Part shown: piece after piece, positions 33,420 through 44,559 of the stretch
Layout of the letters: each line of letters opens with the position of its first letter
How positions within the stretch are numbered: position 1 is the first letter of the stretch
Assembly (NCBI GenBank): GCA_003427395.1
Contig: BFEA01000175.1
Span: forward strand, 1,910,123-1,974,122
DNA from: Chara braunii
Lineage: Eukaryota; Streptophyta; Charophyceae; Charales; Characeae
Reading direction: 5' to 3'
Length of the DNA: 64,000 nucleotides
Notes under the pieces: generated by a model
What the model was told of the DNA's origin: nothing
Seen by the model: only the letters and a program-made list of their open reading frames with translations
The model's database searches: none
Made by a program: the position numbers and the translations under genes

Positions 33420-34640
33420 TGTCGCGCGCATCAGCCCTCGCCTTTTTCGCGAAGGCGAGAGCACTCCCGGCCACGTCATGCAGGAGTAAAACAAAACAAA
33501 ACAAATTGAGAGAACTCGGGGACGACGCCTAACTAATCCCGCGAGCCGCCGAGATGGTCGCGGCCTCGTCGCCCTTTCGCCGCTCTAGCCGGGTGCGCCA
33601 GCTTGTACATCCCGCTGTCCTCTACGACAGGATAGGTTCCCGGGGGGCAGAAGCTTGCTTCCCTAAGGGGCTGTCACCACCCTTTGGGGCGTATCCCTAC
33701 CGAGCTACTGACCCACGTGCGAAAGTTTTTACATGCAATTGCAGAGGTAGGTCAACCGAGGGCGTTTGCTCGTTCGCTGTAGTATAGATACGCTTTGTTA
33801 ACGCCAAGTCGACCCGAACGCCGTTCGTTCCTAGGACGCTGATCTTCTAAGTACGAAGCGAAAGTCGGTTGACTAGGATGGCATCAACCAAGCGTGTCAG
33901 TGAAACCCTCAACTTAATTCTAGTCCCTTAGACATGAAGTCAAACGAAAGTTAAAACATCCACAAATAGTTATATCAAAAGAAATTGACTGTAGTCGACA
34001 TAAACATACTCAATCTGAAATGATAACTGAAATAATTTAATCATCATACAATATATCCAATCACACAAGATTAAAAAAAAAACAATCCGACCATCTCAGG
34101 TCGAACTTCACAAAACAATCGTACAACCGCCAACGAGGGGCTGTTTTTTCGACAATAACATAGATGTTGCCGACAAGGTAATCGGCTGCCTTAGTTTTGA
34201 CTTGATGAGACGCTTTGCCAAAGTCATTCATTCCACTTACCGCCGACTCAAAATTCGACATGCTCACACCTGTCTCCATACTTTCTCAATCTTATTGGAT
34301 GAAAGGCTACTTGATCAGGGACATTGCTTGAAGTGTTGCATGCCTCTCCCCTTAGGAAGTGGTCAGGGGTACTCCTCCTCCTCGCCCGAGCACAAAACTC
34401 GGATCTCAGAAGTCGGGCCGTCTCCACCGAATCGGCAAAGTACCCCCCGTAGAACGGTCCACTCTGGGTCAATAACAGGGTCGGCTCTTGAAGCATCGAA
34501 CCCCCGCCCCAGATGCTTCCTGGAGAGAGAACATATGTCCACTACAAGTAACTTTCAATTGCTCCCATTTTTCCTAAGTTCAGGGTAACTTAAGCAAAGG
34601 GAAATAAAAAGGGATAAAGAATGAGAATCATTTGGACAGG
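33420..34640 (-). repeat. Copy 1 of blocks A and B (possible group II intron shell)
   Basis: Block A (33420-33930) is about 80 percent identical by eye to 37660-38170 (CTACGACAG-ATAGGTTCCCG, GGGCTGTCACCACCCTT-GGG, CGTTTGCTCGTTCGCTGTAG). Block B (34320-34520) matches 40300-40500 (CCCCCGCCCCAGATGC, GAACGGTCCACTC). Here A and B are close together; in copy 2 about 2 kb including a maturase lies between them. Confidence 0.75.
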
Positions 34641-34849
34641 TATAGGCAGATAAGGTCGTTCGGGATAGAATGGTTAATTATCGAAAAAAAAAAAAGTCCA
34701 TTTGGCCTTATCTGCTTTCTTTCAATCAGATTTATTTACGACATGCATTGAATTAACCTTATTCAGAACGACAAGTCCTTACTAACATCCAGGTAGGTAG
34801 AAGGATGTTTGCAAAGCAGATTGATATTGCCTATTTGAGATAAGAGAAA

Positions 34850-35020
34850 ATGACATACAGTCACAGACACACACTATCTACTGCACACACATATACACAG
34901 TCACACACACACACACTATCTACTTGCACACACATACACTGTCTAAACACACACGCGCACACTATGTACACACACACAGATGCACTGTCTACACACCCAA
35001 ACACACACACACACACACCA
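34850..35020. repeat. (CA)n-rich degenerate microsatellite
   Basis: Repeated CACACACA with interspersed CTATCTAC/CTGTCTA units (ACTATCTACT-GCACACACA). Followed by GACTGAC/GAGTGAC repeats to 35105. Confidence 0.8.
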
Positions 35021-35159
35021 AGCAAACGTAATTGCAATTCATTGACTGACAAATTGAAAGAATGGTTGACCGAGTGACAAACTGACTTACAGACTGAGTG
35101 ACGAACAATTGTGGGTGTTTTCAATTAAAGTTTTTTATTTACATTTGATAAAGAATTCA

Positions 35160-35345
35160 ATGTAATCCCAAAGCAAAAGTTGTTCAGTTTATTTTTCTAC
35201 ATAATATATTTTTTCTGTTTTTTTTTTTTTTGATTTTTTTTTTTTTTGGGATTCGGGGTTCGGATAGACTACTCGAGGAGGACGTCCGACCAGTTGTCCA
35301 ATCGGACAACCCTAGACAGTTAGAGGGGTTCCTGACGTCCGGCCC
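35160..35345. mobile_element. Fragment related to the T-tract MITE families
   Basis: AAGAATTCAATGTAATCCCA, CTACATAATAT and two long T-runs are followed by GC-rich GGACAACCCTAGA. The layout mirrors 27900-28108 and 44340-44500. Confidence 0.45.
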
Positions 35346-35468
35346 GGTAACATAGCAAATAAGCATAATAACATCTCTCACCAACCCTTACGTTCTTTAT
35401 TAGAATACTTAGTTTATTTGCCTTTCAATTGAATTAACCCTTATATACATTTCTTACCTACGACATAG

Positions 35469-36625
35469 GATTAGAACGCCTCATCCCAGGGGTACGTCCA
35501 ACCTCCCCAGTAATATAAAATATATGATTAGACCACCCCATCCTAAAGGTACATGTCACCCATTTAGACGATAAACATAAAGCATACAACTAGGTCGCCC
35601 CATCTGAGAGGTACGTATAATCACGTCTTGCCCATTTAGACGATAAACATAAAGCATACGACTAGGTCGCCCCATCCTATGGATATGCATAGCTTCCGGT
35701 CAGACATTCACATAAGTCGTACGACTAGACCATCTCATTTTAGGGGTACGTTTGACCAACCTAAACAGTTAACATGAGACAAATGACTAAACCCAAACAA
35801 CTTACGAAGTATAATCGAGCAACCCCATTCTAGAGGTACGTCCAACTTCCATAACGACAACAACATTTAACATGTACATTCACTATTTTTTTTATTATTA
35901 TTATTTTTTTGTCCTGGCAGACGATCAGACCACCCTATCTTATGGGTACTTGTAGTATTTTCTGTTTATCTAGATGACATGATGGGTCGATTATTTGCTT
36001 TATTCGTATTAACTGCATCTGTTGCAGACCTGCTTTAATCATGCTCGAACTCAATAATAGATTTCATACTAACCTTCTGCTTGTTTATACTTTCAGGGGA
36101 ATAGGACAATACCGCCCATCCAGGGGTACGTCGAGTCTGTCTGGGTTACCATCAATATTTCATATTCTTAATTTCTCATTTTTTACTTTCGTCTTCTAAC
36201 TGTCTTATATACTACATCGCCCCATCTTAGAGCCACGTTCAGTCTGCCAAAATAATATATTTTAATATCTCTAATATCAAAATTTACACTCTTATTTCAG
36301 TTAGATTTGTGACTCATAACTCGGATGCCCCGACCTGGGGGTACGCATAACTGTTGTTTTTTTTTCCCTCGGAATAAAAGGAAAAAGTTGGATCCAAACA
36401 ACCTAAAGTGAACCCATCTCATTTAAGCAACCAAAGAAAGCAGAAATTCCAAACCACCCAACCTAGGGCCAGATGCATCTTTCGTTTAGAAACCCAAAAA
36501 GAAACATGCCACTGGACTGTCAAACCTAGGATAGGCCCAACCTATAAAAAACAAGCAAGCAACCCAATATTCATTAAAAGTGAATATAACACTAGACCAC
36601 CCCATTCTAAGGTTACGTCCAAACT
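35469..36625. repeat. Array of eleven ~34-bp hairpin motifs with variable spacers
   Basis: Approximate consensus GACTAGACCGCCCCATCCTA then GGGGTACGTCCAAC. Copies start at about 35469, 35526, 35588, 35660, 35723, 35814, 35923, 36101, 36211, 36318 and 36590. CCCC and GGGG within each copy can pair across a short loop. Intervals grow from about 57 to 272 bp. Copies 3 and 4 also share CATTTAGACGATAAACATAA upstream. No coding frame spans the array. Confidence 0.8.
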
Positions 36626-37659
36626 TTGGTTGACCCAATCAAACACAAGAAAAACCAACTATCATCATTTTTTTCACCCTTCCCCCTTTCATTCTTTGTA
36701 CATTCAGCCATTCATATGAATTAACCCAATGTATTTAACTTAACTCGATTAACTTAATTTCATATTAAATCTTAAAAATAAACTCAAATAATAATAGTTA
36801 TTCAGTCATACTTCATACAGAATCAACAATAGTACAACGAGAAATAAAGAATCATATGCATAAACCGTAATTTACCTGAGTGTCCCCTGCCTCCAGAACC
36901 CCGCCCAGACTCTGGTAGAGCTCCCGCAATCGGTGAGCAACCCCCCACATGACCTTGTTGTGAGGTTGTGAGTTGCAATCCCACCTGTTGCCTTCCTCTG
37001 TCGAACCATAAAAGAAAAATAAAAGTAATAAAATAAGTCTCTCAAGATACGATAATAGTCCACTCAGACTAATGTGGAGAGAACCTTATTACCTTCAACT
37101 CCTGAGGGCCCCGCAATGGTGGCCAATCAGAAAGGTTGGTGTCACCCATCTGAAAGTGTCAATGCTCCAAATTTTCCTCAACGTCCAAGATGCAACTTTG
37201 AAGCAGTGGTACCTTTTCCCAGTCGAAAATAAAATCTTCCGAAGATCTGCGGACAACCAATGATGTGGATCTGACTGACGGCCGTGACGGATCACTCGGT
37301 GGCCTTTGATTTTGGGTCCGAATTCCCGTTTTAGGGTAGACTTTTGATTTTCCAAGAGACACCTACAGAGGCCTCTGAATGCTGTTATTGGCCTTGCCTT
37401 TGGTACTCCTTGACCTTGGGCCTTACCCTGACATTTCACAGACTTTAAGCATGATTCTTGACCCTTGTTTAAGACCTTTGACCTTAAGTGACGACATGTA
37501 GCCCGCAACTTGCAAATTTGAGTTTTTGCATTCCATCTCACCCGATTTCGATTTTCATCGAAAAAATAAATTATTTTCAGGCGCGACTTTCTCTCAACCC
37601 ACGTTCATTAGGTGCAGTAGGTAGAAAGTGTCTCTTAAACCAACAGTACCTAGCGGTTG

Positions 37660-38310
37660 TTAAGACCCGTTGTCAAGCGCATCGGCTCCCGCCTTTTTGC
37701 AAAGCGGGGGAGCCCTCCCGACCATGTCACGTAGGAGTTAAACTAAATAAAACAGAGACAACTTGGGAACGACGCTGAAAAATTCCGTTAGTTATCAAGA
37801 CGGCCGCGGTCGCTGCCGCTCCTTCACGGCTCTAACCGGGTGCGCCAACTATACATCCCGCGGTCCCCTACGACAGAATAGGTTCCCGTGGGGCATATAT
37901 TATCCTTCCCTAAGGGTCTGTCACCACCCTTAGGGGTGTATCCCTACCGAACTACTGACCTACATGCGAAAGTTTTTATCTGCCGTCGCAGAGGTAGGTC
38001 AGCCGAGGGCGTTTGCTCGTTCGCTGTAGTATAGATACGCTTGGTCAACGCCAAGTGGACCCGAGCGCCATCCGTCCCTCAGGGCGCTGATCTCCTAAGC
38101 TCGGAACGTGCGGCGGTCGACTAGGACGGTCTCAACCAAGCATGAAACCCTTAGACGTAATCCTACTCCCTTGACAATTGTTCTGAAAACAACGCAAGTA
38201 AATTCGTATACCTTATATCAAAATTATCAAATCAGATCGTTGACTTGATGAGCCGGTTTGCCATTGTTATCCTTCTCTGCCTATATGACTAAAAAACTTT
38301 TTTATCGTCA
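37660..38310 (-). repeat. Copy 2, block A
   Basis: The counterpart of 33420-34240. The match also includes GACTTGATGAG-CG-TTTGCCA just beyond the block. On the minus strand it lies downstream of the maturase remnant, where the 3' domains of a group II intron would be. Confidence 0.75.
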
Positions 38311-38749
38311 TCCCAAAACAGAAAACTATCAATTGAAGAAAAAACTAGGACGGATCATCCTATCATGACTACTGTAACTAGTCATGAATAACTTCTGCAA
38401 GTAAATACCACTGCTACCATGCAGATCAACAAGTGATTTGGTTCCTGACTGAAGTTTGAACTCTCGACTCGACCACATCTCCATAATCATTTTCGAACTG
38501 CTGCTAACATGCGTTTTCATGCATGTGATCACCCCTCAATGCATAAGCATGTTAGTGGAATCATCGGGGTAATCCAGATAGTATCCATCTGGTCGGACCT
38601 ATCTATGAAAGTTATTTATTTTTTAATTATTATTACCCTTGTAGAGTCACATAGGTGTGACCCTGCTATACGGACAACTCCCTACGACACCTGACTCATA
38701 AAGACGTGTCTAGCCAATATGGAGTTGTTGGCCCTCGCGGGCCTCAACC

Positions 38750-39430
38750 TCTATCTGCTCGAGTCGTGTGAACTCCTCATCGTCGAAGGTTAAGGTGGCC
38801 ATGCGTCCACCTTGCATGACTCGGACCTTCCGTGTACCATAGAGGAAAACCATCCGTGAGGCCAACCTCCAAACTATGGCGTGAAACGGTTATCGCATTC
38901 GAAAGAGGTGCTCAGTTGTGGTGTGCTTTATCCGGATGATGCCGTAGCGATCCCCAGATAGGGTAATTTTAACGCTCACAATGACCCGGGAAAGACATTG
39001 GAGGTTGCTCGCATGATGAAAATACAAAGTATATCCATGAAATTCATCCGAAAGTCGGGCCACATTGGCACGAACATCCGCATGCGAGTTAGGAAAAAAT
39101 CCTAGCCCATCGTTGAGCATTCCCACAACCAACCCATCGAGTGGGCATGCCGTCCTGCGCAAATAAAAGTAGTTTCGCACGCCGAATCATCTCCTCGTTC
39201 ATAGTGTCGCGAACCAACAGATATCTAGCCTGAGTAAGATCTCGTCGTCCGCTAGTCATCTGCATGCCCGAAAGATTCACCTGTTAGAAGAGATGTTCCC
39301 AGATTTCACTAGCCTCATCGTCAAAAGCTACGACGTCGAAACGTTCAGAGCGGGAGATGCTAAATTTATTCGCTCGTATCTACCTCACATGATGAAGAAG
39401 ACTGAAAGATCCTTCCTCATCGTTCAGTCA
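38750..39430 (-). other. Unidentified minus-strand frames downstream of the maturase
   Basis: Two overlapping frames (39280-39089 and 39180-38890) have well-mixed amino-acid composition (for example TQARYLLVRDTMNEEM and SDEFHGYTLYFHH), unlike the low-complexity frames elsewhere. They could be pieces of one decayed gene separated by a frameshift. I do not recognise the family. Confidence 0.3.
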
Positions 39431-39578
39431 TAATGCAATATAGAGAAACATTCCTCTAACCTCATAAATGTCTTCTATAACTGGGCTCACTTCATGAATT
39501 ACGACGAGGTTGATATCTCCATAATCTCGCGATGGATTAGGAAACACAAATTCATACCACATAATATATTGCTCCTGT

Positions 39579-40030
39579 TCAATCAAAAAAATATAACTCC
39601 GCGGTAGCAGCACTATTCAATTTGAGTTTTCGACCTAGTGTGGCCATGGCGGAATATTGTATGATATATTGAATACGACGCAGCTTGGTACGATTGTGTA
39701 CAAAACTATAATAATTACAAACACCTTGTAGAATCTGATTAATTTTTTTAAGAATCTTTGCAATATCCAAGTTCACCCAGGCCAATTTGGCATGTGGTTT
39801 ACCCGCTTGATCACAAAATCCAGATCTACTCAGGTTTTTTATTATATCAGAGACATGCTTCCATCCAAAAACCGCGGCTCATCCCTTTCCGAAAAAAAAT
39901 CATGTGGATTATACACCAATCTTCCCTTCCGTATCATACCAACACGTGATCGTGTCTGCGCTTTTATCCATTTTGTCGCCGCCTCGCGCGTGCCGAACAA
40001 TCGAAGGATTACTGCTCCCGCAGAAATCTG
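39579..40030 (-). pseudogene. Group II intron maturase remnant (domain X)
   Basis: The downstream frame reads SGFCDQAGKP, then KINQILQGVCNYYSFVHNRT, then KLRRIQYIIQYSAMATLGRK and LKL. The NYYSF-x-NR-x-K/L-x-RI-x-YI-x-YS-x3-TL-x-K pattern is the hallmark of maturase domain X in mitochondrial group II intron proteins. The thumb-like part upstream (KGRLVYNPHDFF) is in another frame, so there is at least one frameshift near 39865, and the reverse transcriptase part is absent. Domain X helps splice its host intron RNA. The context of mitochondrial-type tRNAs 10 kb away on the same strand suggests organelle origin. Confidence 0.75.
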
Positions 40031-40264
40031 GAATACAAAATAGTAACTTTGTCAAGCTAAGTTTAAATATACCAATTTCTATGTTTTATTTTCATTCCCC
40101 TCCCAGGCCGTGATTCTTGTGTCACGGCCCTGCCGCGAAAGTAGTGTCTACTTACACTCTTTTAACACTATCGAAACACGAACTGGACCTCTTTTGGCGC
40201 CAGTTCCCCATACGGTGGTACCTCATAAAGCGGCCACCTAAAGAGGGTACTAAATGCAGCCTTC

Positions 40265-40640
40265 CCTTTACCTGAAAGCATGAGAAAGTGACTACTCTAG
40301 TTACAAGACACCCTACCCTCTATGAAGTGGTCTGGAATACCCCTCCTCCTCGCCCGAACATAATGTTTAGGTTTCAGAAGTTGGGCTGGCTCCACCGCAA
40401 TACAACATAGTATTCCCCCGATGGTACGGTCCACTCCGAATCGATAATAGGGTCGACTTCTAAAGCAACGAACCCCCGCCCCAGATGCCTCATAGAGAAA
40501 AAAAACCTCGTTCCTTAGGTGCAGACAACTTTCTCTATGCCTCCACACTAAGAGTTGGCTTAGACGAATCAAGAAAGATAGAAAGTAAAACTTTTTTGGA
40601 CGGGTACAGAAAGAAAATGGTCATTCGGGATAGAACGGGA
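40265..40640 (-). repeat. Copy 2, block B
   Basis: The counterpart of 34300-34670, including the ATTCGGGATAGAA stretch. On the minus strand it lies upstream of the maturase remnant. A 91-codon minus frame (40297-40572) has no recognisable motif. Confidence 0.7.
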
Positions 40641-41289
40641 GTTCCTTGGGAAGACACTAAATTATTATTTTATCTTCATCTCCTTTTTCCATGGATTTCA
40701 TTTTTCCGACACCAGTCAGTTCACCATTTTTCACTATATTCCTCTTTTTGACATGCATACAGGTAAAAAAGGAAGAAAAAATATTATTTCCTATCTTTCC
40801 TTGAGCACGTATAATGTCGATCACTTCTCACGTGCATCCAATTACCTACCTGCACAATCAACAATAACAATCCAAGAAAAAACATTCATTCCTCAACCAA
40901 ATTCATCCCCTTTCACATTCATGACACCAAAAATCTTACTCTACCTTTTCTCTGAATCCAAGCAAGGTCATGCAAGGTGCGGGTTCAAACGGGTGTGCAA
41001 GAAAATCTGAGTCGCAACTGGCCTTTAGTGAAGTTGAAACGGCTCACTCAAGAAAGCCAAGTAATTTCTTCAAAGAGATTAGTTACACAAATCACGCTGT
41101 GGCCGTTCACAAAAAAATAATCCACATCTCCTTTCAGATGCCACCACTGACACAGGTGTCGCCTACTAGGACTGAAGCGAGATAGCCCTCGAGGAGGGTG
41201 CTCTTACTTCTAAGTCCCACGTAGTCCCACTACAGTCTCAGCGGCACCCCTCCCACCGAGAACAACGCCACCTCAATCTCCAATCTAAT

Positions 41290-41445
41290 CCTCCAATAAT
41301 TATCAAGTTCAATCACCACCTGTCTGCCACAATAATCGTCTCAGTCTCACTTCCCACTTACTTGATCCTCCAATAATTATCAAGTTCAATCACCACCTGT
41401 CTGCCACGATAATCGTCTCAGTCTCACTTCCCACTTACTTGATCC
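41290..41445. repeat. 77-bp tandem duplication
   Basis: CCTCCAATAATTATCAAGTT begins at 41290 and 41367. The two copies differ at one or two bases. Confidence 0.9.
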
Positions 41446-41879
41446 CAGAATGGTCCCACACCATCGCCGCAATACTAGGTGGTCCCAAACTCAAACCCCG
41501 CTTGCTCTGCGCGCCACAAAAAATAAAGGTGGCCCTGACTAAAAACTGCAGGGGCCTCATGCCAAGAAAAATGCACTCAGATGAAAAAATCGTCACCACA
41601 AAGTCGTCAGCAAAGTGATCCACACCATTCCCTTGTAACGACCGCCTACCACATTACTCTCATTCACCCCCAACAACTTGACAGCGTCTCAATGCCGCCG
41701 TCACTCGCCTCCAATGTCACCACGTCACAGCGGCGCCATGCTTCACACTACTTCAAACACACCACCATTTCAAGCGGCACCTCCCCTGCGCCAATGCCCA
41801 ATCCCCGCCTTATGTAGTCAGTGCAAAATACTGCTGCCACCGCCGTGAAAAAAACGACAACACTTTCACACCACTACCG

Positions 41880-42085
41880 TTAAAAGCAGTGCCACCGCCA
41901 CAAAAATCCGGCAGCGCTTCCGCCCCACTACCAAAAAACTCAGCGCTGTCGCCGCAAAAATTCGGCAGCGCTTCCGCACCACCGTCGTCAAGCCCGACGC
42001 TGTCACCGCAAAAATTCGGCAGCGCTCCCACACCACCGCCGCCAAGCCCGGAGTTGTCGCCACAAAAATTCGGCAGTCCTTCCTT
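41880..42085 (+). repeat. Minisatellite encoding a Pro/Ser-rich repeat
   Basis: About four units of 51-57 bp built on CCGCAAAAATTCGGCAGCGC. In the plus frame starting at 41889 they translate as LSPQKFGS plus a Pro/Ser spacer. Both strands stay open over the repeat. The frame could be a fragment of a cell-wall-type protein, but there is no signal peptide and the downstream part is not conserved-looking. I call only the repeat. Confidence 0.75.
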
Positions 42086-42548
42086 AGCACGTCAACAAAC
42101 ATTGCCGCTGCCGTTCAACACCTCCCCCTCACTGTTTCAATTATGCCTGTCGTTGCTAACAACCGTGGCTATGGTAGCATATGCCTCCTCCAACTATACC
42201 GCGGCCGCAACACTTTAGCGGTTTTCTCACTCCTCGCAGAGGTGGTGGCTATGGCAGTCTCCAACCTCAATTTTCCTTCAGACCTCCACTCTCCACTTCT
42301 CTTCATTCCCTACTCCAACCAGCAGCCTCTCCTCCAGCAGCCAACACTCACTCAAGTGGAATGCCAACAACATCAACAAGATAAAAATTTCCCAGAATTA
42401 AATAATCATTCTATAGTAAAATTACATTCTAATTTTTAAATTTTCATTCATCTTTAAAAATGTCATTCCAATTTTAAATTTTCCGTCTTACTTGAAAACT
42501 TTCCTTCTAATAATAGGGTATTCCTTCTTATTTGAACTGCATGCTTGA

Positions 42549-42734
42549 GATGGAATGACAGTCTGGACGACTTCATGAAATATTTTAATTAGACTGTCAT
42601 TCTTAGTAAGGATTTTCACAATTTTTCAGTCATAAATAAGTTTATCCAATCCAAATTAGAAGATATTTCCTGTAGTACAATGAAATTTTAATTAAAACAT
42701 TTCATAAACTCGTCCAGACTTTCATTCCATCTTG
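42549..42734. mobile_element. 186-bp foldback element
   Basis: The left arm from GATGGAATGACAGTCTGGAC and the right arm ending GTCCAGACTTTCATTCCATC are inverted repeats of about 45 bp with a few mismatches, around a ~90-bp AT-rich centre. Confidence 0.8.
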
Positions 42735-43642
42735 AACAAATAGATGTAGTTGGAAGGGAAAAATCATATTTAGACGAGAACTTGTCAAATAAAACTTAAA
42801 ATTTTAGAATTGAATAAACATTGGAATGATAATTTATAAATATGAAGGATTTTTTTTTAATGAAATGTTTTTTCAACTTTCATTTCTCGTGGGAATTTTT
42901 CTGTTGAACCACGAATGAATGCTCGCTGGCTGGCTGCTGACTTCTTTTATAGTCAGCCAAGAGCTGAGGACCGCAGCCTTGCCCTCAGCCAAACTCGAGT
43001 TAGGGTCTGACCCTTGATCTCAAACGAGACCAAAGGCTAAAAATTTTGATATCTCCCTAGGGGAACCAAGTTCTAAGCCCTAGTAATGCATCTGGCCTTC
43101 ACCCGTGGTCAGACATAGCCCATGAACGGTTGTACCAAGCCTTTTGCAAAACTGCATGTTCAACTGAACAAATGCAGTCCCATCAGCCCCTAGAAGCTTC
43201 TGGGGCTGTATCTGTTTCATGGCCACGGCCACATACGCTGCCGTTACCTTTCTCCTTTCTTTTTTCCTTTTCTCCCCCTCTTCTTCTTATTTCCCCTGCA
43301 TCTACTCCATCCCCGCCGCCACGTACGTGGTCGCCACTCATTCGTTCCTTCTCCTTACTCAAGGCCAGCTCATCGTTTGAAAACGAACGAGCACCCCTTC
43401 TGCTTCCTTGATCTGACCCGGTGCCAAGCCCATCAGGGCTTCTTTCCATTGTCCCACGCCTGTACGTGGCTCAAACGGGCGCCAGATACAGACTCGCGGC
43501 TTAAGAGTTTGCCCAAAAACGAACGGACGCTTTACCTGCTGGCCGCTACCTCTCTCTGTCTCTCTCTGAGACCCCCCCCCGTTATGCCCGTATTCAACTG
43601 CGTTTATGCGGCTGATTCGTTCGATTTTGCCATCCTGTCGAT

Positions 43643-43695
43643 GGCTGTCGAGGTTTAGCCTCCTGAACAGTCAGTGCAAGCCCGACGAAACAGCC
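43643..43695 (+). ncRNA. Degenerate hammerhead ribozyme, type III
   Basis: Stem III is GGCTGT with ACAGCC. The GTC cleavage triplet ends at 43649. Stem I is GAGG-TTTAG-CCTC. The core is CTGAACA instead of CTGATGA, stem II is GTC...GAC with a mismatch, and the second core segment is GAAA. The layout and stem I are the same as at 28217-28272, on the other strand. The two core changes should abolish cleavage. It lies next to an (AT)n tract, as does the first one. Confidence 0.8.
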
Positions 43696-43747
43696 TTGCA
43701 CGGTCATCCCTGTTCGTTTTAAAACGAACGGGTATACTAAAAATCTA

Positions 43748-43750
<3 letters not shown>

Positions 43751-43786
<36 letters not shown>

Positions 43787-43788
43787 TC

Positions 43789-43870
<82 letters not shown>
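43751..43870. repeat. (AT)n microsatellite
   Basis: About 120 bp of alternating AT with one short interruption (CGTCACAA at 43785-43792). Confidence 0.95.
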
Positions 43871-43872
<2 letters not shown>

Positions 43873-44252
43873 CAAGATCTAATAAATAAATAAAAAAATA
43901 AACAAAGAATCCTATTTAATCGTGGCAGTCTGTTTTCAACGGGCGCCTGTCGCACTTTCAAGTTCCCAGTCACTTCAACGCGCGCCAGATAGCGCGACAC
44001 ATTTTAGTTCTTTAGTTTTTTTTTTTTCTTCTCTTGTTTTGTGGCCATTCATCCCAATCAAACGGGCACTACGCCTGGTAAGAAAAACAAAATCTAGAGA
44101 TACAAAAAAAAAAAAAAAAAATTTACCCAAAAAAACGGTTGCCCGTCTAAAACGGGCACCGCCAAGTGCACTGGGGCTGAAACGCCCTAGACAATTCTAG
44201 AAGCGCCATGTGGCGCTTTTCAAAGTTTAGTTTTATTTTATTTATTATTATT

Positions 44253-44408
44253 CTAGGCTACCAGAGTGGCCCGGGATCACTTGCCCGACCGGGCCAAAAA
44301 AATAAAAATAAAAAAACGATTTTTAATTTTAATTTTTTATTTTAATTTTGATGAAGAATTTCGATGTGCCCCTGAGGCAATATTTTCTGCATAACGTAGT
44401 TTTTTTTC

Positions 44409-44439
<31 letters not shown>

Positions 44440-44500
44440 CTGGGACCTCCTTGCCCGGGCTGGCCACCAGGGACCCGGGCGGGCCCGACTGGTAGCCTAG
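44253..44500 (+). mobile_element. 248-bp MITE with GC-rich TIRs
   Basis: The left TIR CTAGGCTACCAGAGTGGCCC and the right TIR GGGCCCGACTGGTAGCCTAG are imperfect inverted repeats. The interior is AT-rich with a ~40-nt T-tract. It is inserted in a TTA repeat, so (TTATT)n lies on both sides. It is the reverse-orientation sibling of 1811-2095. Confidence 0.85.

Positions 44501-44502
<2 letters not shown>

Positions 44503-44553
<51 letters not shown>
44503..44553. repeat. (TTA)n microsatellite
   Basis: About 16 TTA units abutting the MITE; encodes poly-Leu only as an artefact. Confidence 0.9.
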
Positions 44554-44559
44554 TGCGTA

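Noticed and set aside
35469-36625. CRISPR-like array
   Set aside because: Repeats are imperfect and palindromic, spacers range from about 20 to 240 bp, there are no cas genes and the DNA is eukaryotic.
33420-38170. Block A copies as LTRs of one element
   Set aside because: The similarity continues past the blocks, a third copy exists, no TG-CA ends, PBS or target duplication is seen, and the interior lacks pol.
41889-42218. Plus-strand proline-rich protein gene
   Set aside because: The open frame depends on a minisatellite, both strands are open, and there is no signal peptide or conserved flank.
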